Assembly (NCBI GenBank): GCA_950097015.1
Contig: CATNEN010000001.1
Span: forward strand, 8,861,001 to 8,925,000
Origin: Macrostomum hystrix
Lineage: Eukaryota > Platyhelminthes > Macrostomidae
Direction of reading: 5' to 3'
DNA: 64,000 nucleotides
In this document: piece by piece, positions 60,101 to 64,000 of the stretch
How the letters are laid out: each line of letters begins with the position of its first letter
Position numbering within the stretch: position 1 is the first letter of the stretch
The notes under the pieces: generated by a model
Told to the model about the DNA's origin: nothing
Databases searched by the model: none
The model's input: only the letters and a program-made list of their open reading frames with translations
Made by a program: the position numbers and the translations under genes

Positions 60101-63100
60101 TTCTCTGAGTGTCTAATGTACATCAACCGCGTGCATGCCTTTCTCTCTCACTTTTACACCTTGGCACTGATTGCTATTTAACTCGTGAGTCAACAAATAA
60201 ATCGCTGTAAAACTTCGTCAACTCTAAGTCGCAGTCTCTCTGCCTTAGTCCACAGGAAGAATTGCCTACTCGCTGGCCGCAGGTCTAGTGTCACCAAAAT
60301 GATGTGCCCCTAACCATAAGCGTCATGCAATGATTTATTTTATTATAGACGCAAGTTGCTTGTTAATCGCTCATTGGGACACCAGTGCATCAAAGTGAGA
60401 AACAGTAGACCCGCAGCTAGCTCGAAAAAAACACTGAGACTGGTGAACCAGGGACAAAACCAGGGACAAATGCAACTTTTTTCAGTATCATAAAACTAAA
60501 TCGAATAATAAAATAAGTTAGTTAAAAACTCACAGAGAAGACACCATTTGTAGTGACATTACGACAACCAGTCGATGAGTCAATCTGAGACGGAGGCAGA
60601 GGCCCGTTGTCGGCCACAAATGCTGTTAGACAGCACAGAAACACGGCGTAGAAAAACAGGTCGAACCAGAAGAAGTAGCGAGCTACCGCCCTGCCATTTC
60701 GTAAAATTAAACTCATTTGGTACAATTATTTAATACATCTGACAGACATCTACCGAGTCTGACAGACATCTACGGAGTCTGACAGACATCTACGGAGTCT
60801 GACAGACATCTACCGAGTTTGACAGACATCTACGGAGTCTGACAGACATCTACCGAGTCTGACAGACATCTACCGAGTCTAGCAGACATCTACCTAGTGT
60901 ACCGAGAATTAAAAAAGTTACCATTTGCATTCCAGCAGTGCTTGACACAGCGGATGTTGCAGCAGTTCCATTCGCTTTCTCTTAACCATGGTTCTCAGGG
61001 CCAGGTAGCGTCGGCTAGACGATGACGGATCATCCGGTCCCGGATCCAGGTGGAAGAAGTTGTACGCTACCTAACGAATAAAAGTTTATTATAAAAAGTT
61101 AATGAAAAATGCTGCATAGTCTACTTATGTATCGTAAACAAGTAGTGTCATTCGAATATTTACCATGAAGTTTTTGTCCATTCGATCCCTACTCGACTCG
61201 CTCATGGATTGGTCGAGAATTAACTAGAAAAAAAGATTTTTTAGAGTGATTAGAATGAGGATCTAACAAGGTAACAGTCGAACACGTTAGCTGTCTAACA
61301 ATTCATCCGTTTAACAGTGTGTTTCACGCTCGTACCATCGCTGTCTGTGGCGAGTGCTGAATCAATACGTCCATGTGGGTGTAGCCATTGTCTTTGCGGT
61401 AGGACATCACAAAGTTTCGACTAGAACAAGGAAATAAATTTAATTATTATTTCTTTTTGCCACGCGGATAGGAGAGGTACAGTATCAATATTTTATTCCA
61501 GAATTTTTCTAAAATGAAAATATTAGACATTCCTGTTTTACAGGTAGCAATTACGGGTAACAATCCTGTCTAACAGGTTATACTCCTGTCTAACAGGCAA
61601 CATTCCTGTCTAACAGGTAACACTTCTGTCTAACAGGTAACACTTCTGTCTAACAGATCAAATGCGTGCCAATCATAAAAAAATCGAACTCCTGGCTCAC
61701 TAGGCGTCAGAAAAGAACAGCTGCACAGCCGGATTATTGTTGTTGAGAACGGCAACATCAACTGGAGTCTCATTGTTATAGTTCTGATGCAGTTGGGCGC
61801 CGTTCTTCAGCAACAATTCCAGACAGCTGGCGTCTGTGTCCTCGTGCTTGCAGGCATAGTGCATGGCTGTGTTCTGCGTATTCGAGAATTGAATTAATAA
61901 ATAAAAATTCGATTTTCTACCGATGCTAATTTGAGTAGGTAAATTTTTTATCTTTTTTATAACAGGTGATACTCCTGTCTAACAGGTGATACTCCTGTCT
62001 AACAGGTGACACTCCTGTCTAACAGGTGACACTCCTGTCTAACAGGTGACACTCCTGTCTAACAGGTTAAACTCCTGTCTAACAGATTGCACTCCTGTCT
62101 AACAGGTAACACTCCTGTCTAACTGGTTACACTCTTGTCTAACAGGTGACACTCCTGTCTAACAGGTTAAACTCCTGTCTAACAGATTGCTGTCCTGTCT
62201 AACAGGTGACACTCCTGTCTAACAGATTACACTCTTGTCTAACAGGTTACACTTCTGTCTAACAGGTGACACTCCTGTCTAACAGGTTACACTTCTGTCT
62301 AACAGGTGACACTCCTGTCTAACAGGTGACAATACTGTCTAACAGGTGACACTCCTGTCTAACAGGTGACACTCCTGTCTAACAGGTTAAACTCCTGTCT
62401 AACAGATTGCACTCCTGTCTAACAGGTAACACTCCTGTCTAACTGGTTACACTCTTGTCTAACAGGTTACACTCCTGTCTAACAGGTTAAACTCCTGTCT
62501 AACAGATTGCTCTCCTGTCTAACAGGTGACACTCCTGTCTAACAGATTACACTCTTGTCTAACAGGTTACACTCTTGTCTAACAGGTTACACTTCTGTCT
62601 AACAGGTTACACTTCTGTCTAACAGGTTACACTTCTGTCTAACAGATTACACTCTTGTCTAACAGGTTACACTCCTGTCTAACAGGTTACACTCCTGTCT
62701 AACAGGTTTCCTTATAATATATTTCTCACCCTGCTAGAGTCGGACGCATTGATGTCGACACCTTTTTCAATCATGACGCTAGCAATGTCATCGTGTCCGC
62801 TACCGACGCTCAGCATGAGCGCGTTGCGCCCAAACTCGTCTCTGACAGTAAAAAAACAATTTTAGAAACAATAACGGGTCTGGAGACCAAAAATAGACAC
62901 TGTTGTTAGTGGCCTGATAAGAAGGTAGATTTTTAGTTTGATTGCTAGAAAGGTTAGTCGATTGATTTACAAACAGGCTGGTAGCTTGATCAGCAGAACA
63001 AATTAATCGACCGTCTACGAGCGTACGAGACAGACAGGTAGACATATTAGTAGACAGACTGGTAGACATATTAGTAGACAGACTGGTAGACATATTGGTA

Positions 63101-63923
63101 GACAGACTGGTAGACATATTAGTAGACAGATAGGTAGACATATTAGTAGACAGACCGGTAGACATAATAGTAGACAGACAGGCAGACATATTAGTAGACA
63201 GACTAGTAGACATATTAGTAGACAGACTGGTAGACATATTAGTAGACAGACAGGTAGACATATTAGTAGACAGACAGGTAGACATATTAGTAGACAGACT
63301 GGTAGACATATTAGTAGACAGACTGGTAGACATATTAGTAGACAGACAGGTAGACATATTAGTAGACAGACAGGTAGACATATTAGTAGACAGACTGGTA
63401 GACATATTAGTAGACAGATTGGTAGACATATTAGTAGACAGATTGGTAGACATATTAGTAGACAAAACAGTAGCTCTATCGGTAAACGTAGTTAATAGAC
63501 AGATTGGTAGACATATTAGTAGACAAAACAGTAGCTCTATCGGTAAACGTAGTTAATAGACAGGTTGGTAGACATATTAGTAGACAGGTTGGTAGCTACT
63601 AGTACGAGCGTAGCAAGCACGTTAAGTAAAAATAATAGTTTGTTTTGCACCCTCAGCGCTCACTTAAAGGTGAAATCGGCTCCCTGGTCTAGCAGGTAGT
63701 TAAACAGTTCCGAGTGGCCCTGCTCAGCAGCAATCAGCAGGCTGGTCATGCCAGACATGTCGCGATGCTTCAGCGCCTGTCGCTTCAACGTCTCGCTGTG
63801 CTCACAGATGCTCATCACCAGCCGGGTGTGGCCCAGCTTCACAGCCAGCTGGGTCGGCGTGCGACCCTCCGAGTCCACGACGTGAAAGTTGGCGCCGCGG
63901 CTCAGCAGAACTTTGAGTAGCTG
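57128..63923 (-). CDS. TRPA-type cation channel, C-terminal 636 residues (cut by window edge)
   Basis: Exons in transcript order: 63923/63920-63664 (5' edge uncertain), 62841-62730, 61873-61701, 61420-61336, 61223-61164, 61070-60922, 60690-60534, 59437-59330, 59251-59085, 58504-58375, 58288-58115, 57551-57483, 57397-57128; all phases agree. It should be a tetrameric, non-selective cation channel of sensory neurons. Ankyrin repeats come first (LLSRGANFHVVDSEGRTPTQ, GMTSLLIAAEQGHSELF, GRNALMLSVGSGHDDIA, NTAMHYACKHED). The linker MVKRKRMELLQHPLCQALL is typical of TRPA. Six membrane segments follow (first: YFFWFDLFFYAVFLCCLTAF), then the pore region (TFDMTVGEMDF), the last segment (PIGLMNLLVGVAVGDIDGIS) and the TRPA C-terminal region (YELETNLPKYF, VYPNRL) with a short coiled coil. 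More ankyrin repeats must lie outside the window. Whether it is TRPA1 itself or another TRPA member is not decided. Confidence 0.93.
58615..58990. repeat. Minisatellite, 18-bp unit, TRPA intron between exons at 59085 and 58504
   Basis: About 20 copies of TTTCATCTGTTAGACTAT, perfect in the middle and diverged at both ends. Its 9-mer core CTGTTAGAC is the reverse complement of the core of the arrays at 61545-62710. Confidence 0.94.
59525..60315 (+). mobile_element. SINE interrupted by a minisatellite, TRPA intron
   Basis: SINE blocks occur in order: a tRNA-like remnant and TTCGATTCCGC with GAGGGCCAACTTCC and GAGAGTGTACTCTGC (59525-59673), then GCTCAGGAGTCAGCG (about 60028-60043), then CTCGCTGGCCGCAGGTCTAG (about 60270-60290). 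An 18-bp minisatellite lies between the first and second blocks. Confidence 0.7.
59757..60015. repeat. Minisatellite, 18-bp unit, inside a SINE
   Basis: About 14 copies of AATGATCCCCCAGTTGAC with GACGAT and AAAATGGT variants. It has no stop codon in several frames, so repetitive frames appear on both strands. Confidence 0.95.
60738..60893. repeat. Minisatellite, 20-bp unit, short TRPA intron
   Basis: Eight copies of TCTGACAGACATCTACCGAG, alternating CCGAG and CGGAG, in a 231-bp intron. Confidence 0.94.
61545..61660. repeat. Minisatellite, 20-bp unit, short block, TRPA intron
   Basis: About five copies of CTGTCTAACAGGTAACACTT. Same family as the large array at 61965-62710 in the next intron. 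Confidence 0.92.
61965..62710. repeat. Minisatellite, 20-bp unit, about 37 copies, TRPA intron
   Basis: Units of AACAGGTGACACTCCTGTCT, with GTTAAAC, GATTGC and GTTACAC subtypes that recur in the same order twice (near 62060-62240 and 62380-62560), a higher-order duplication of about 320 bp. Confidence 0.95.
63018..63600. repeat. Minisatellite, 24-bp unit, TRPA intron
   Basis: Copies of GTAGACATATTAGTAGACAG plus ACTG or ACAG, with one inserted spacer (about 63465-63560) itself duplicated. Confidence 0.94.
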
Positions 63924-64000
63924 CTCAGCAGACGAAGGGTGGGGGAGTGTCACTCTCTGGCTTTGGCCCTCATAAAATAATAATAATACGAGCCAAGAAT

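Overview
This is nuclear DNA from an invertebrate animal. Its genes have many exons with GT-AG introns, and proteins typical of animals: synaptojanin, Porcupine, a CDC50/TMEM30 flippase subunit, a nicotinic-type receptor and a TRPA channel. Mobile elements include hAT, mariner, Merlin-like, non-LTR and tRNA-derived SINE copies. The first exons follow acceptor-like sites that could be spliced-leader sites, and the repeat load is extreme; a flatworm or other lophotrochozoan fits, but the sequence alone does not settle the species.

Layout. 1-4004: a relic IS1595/Merlin-type transposase, then a complete hAT transposon with terminal inverted repeats, an 8-bp target duplication and an open transposase frame. 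4813-14624 (+): synaptojanin, 8 exons, 1418 aa, with SAC1, inositol 5-phosphatase, RRM-like and proline-rich regions. 15150-18547: two intergenic minisatellites. 18835-23085 (+): Porcupine, 8 exons, 515 aa. 24465-25030: a minisatellite. 25205-29648 (+): CDC50/TMEM30, 4 exons, 393 aa. 29930-35206: more arrays, a SINE fragment and an internally deleted mariner. 35694-46161 (-): an alpha-type nicotinic receptor subunit, 7 exons, about 565 aa. 46215-55330: SINE and LINE copies, arrays of a GTGACAGATC family in both orientations, about 1 kb of (GATA)n, a 150-bp tandem repeat and a Penelope-like signature. 57128-63923 (-): the 3' part of a TRPA-type channel, 13 exons seen, cut by the window edge.

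The five genes do not form a pathway. Synaptojanin (phosphoinositide dephosphorylation in vesicle recycling), TMEM30 (phospholipid flippase partner), the nicotinic subunit and the TRPA channel would all be expected in neurons. Porcupine acylates Wnt proteins in the ER.

The strongest unexplained structure is the minisatellite load. I reconstructed 35 introns; all 10 that are 112 bp or shorter lack an array, while 19 of the 25 longer ones carry a tandem array, usually with a unit found only in that intron. Some families recur in opposite orientation, so transcripts or single strands could pair over long distances; the TRPA introns that flank seven exons are the clearest case. All splice sites and reading frames were worked out by eye from conserved protein families and phase agreement; no alignment or expression data were used.
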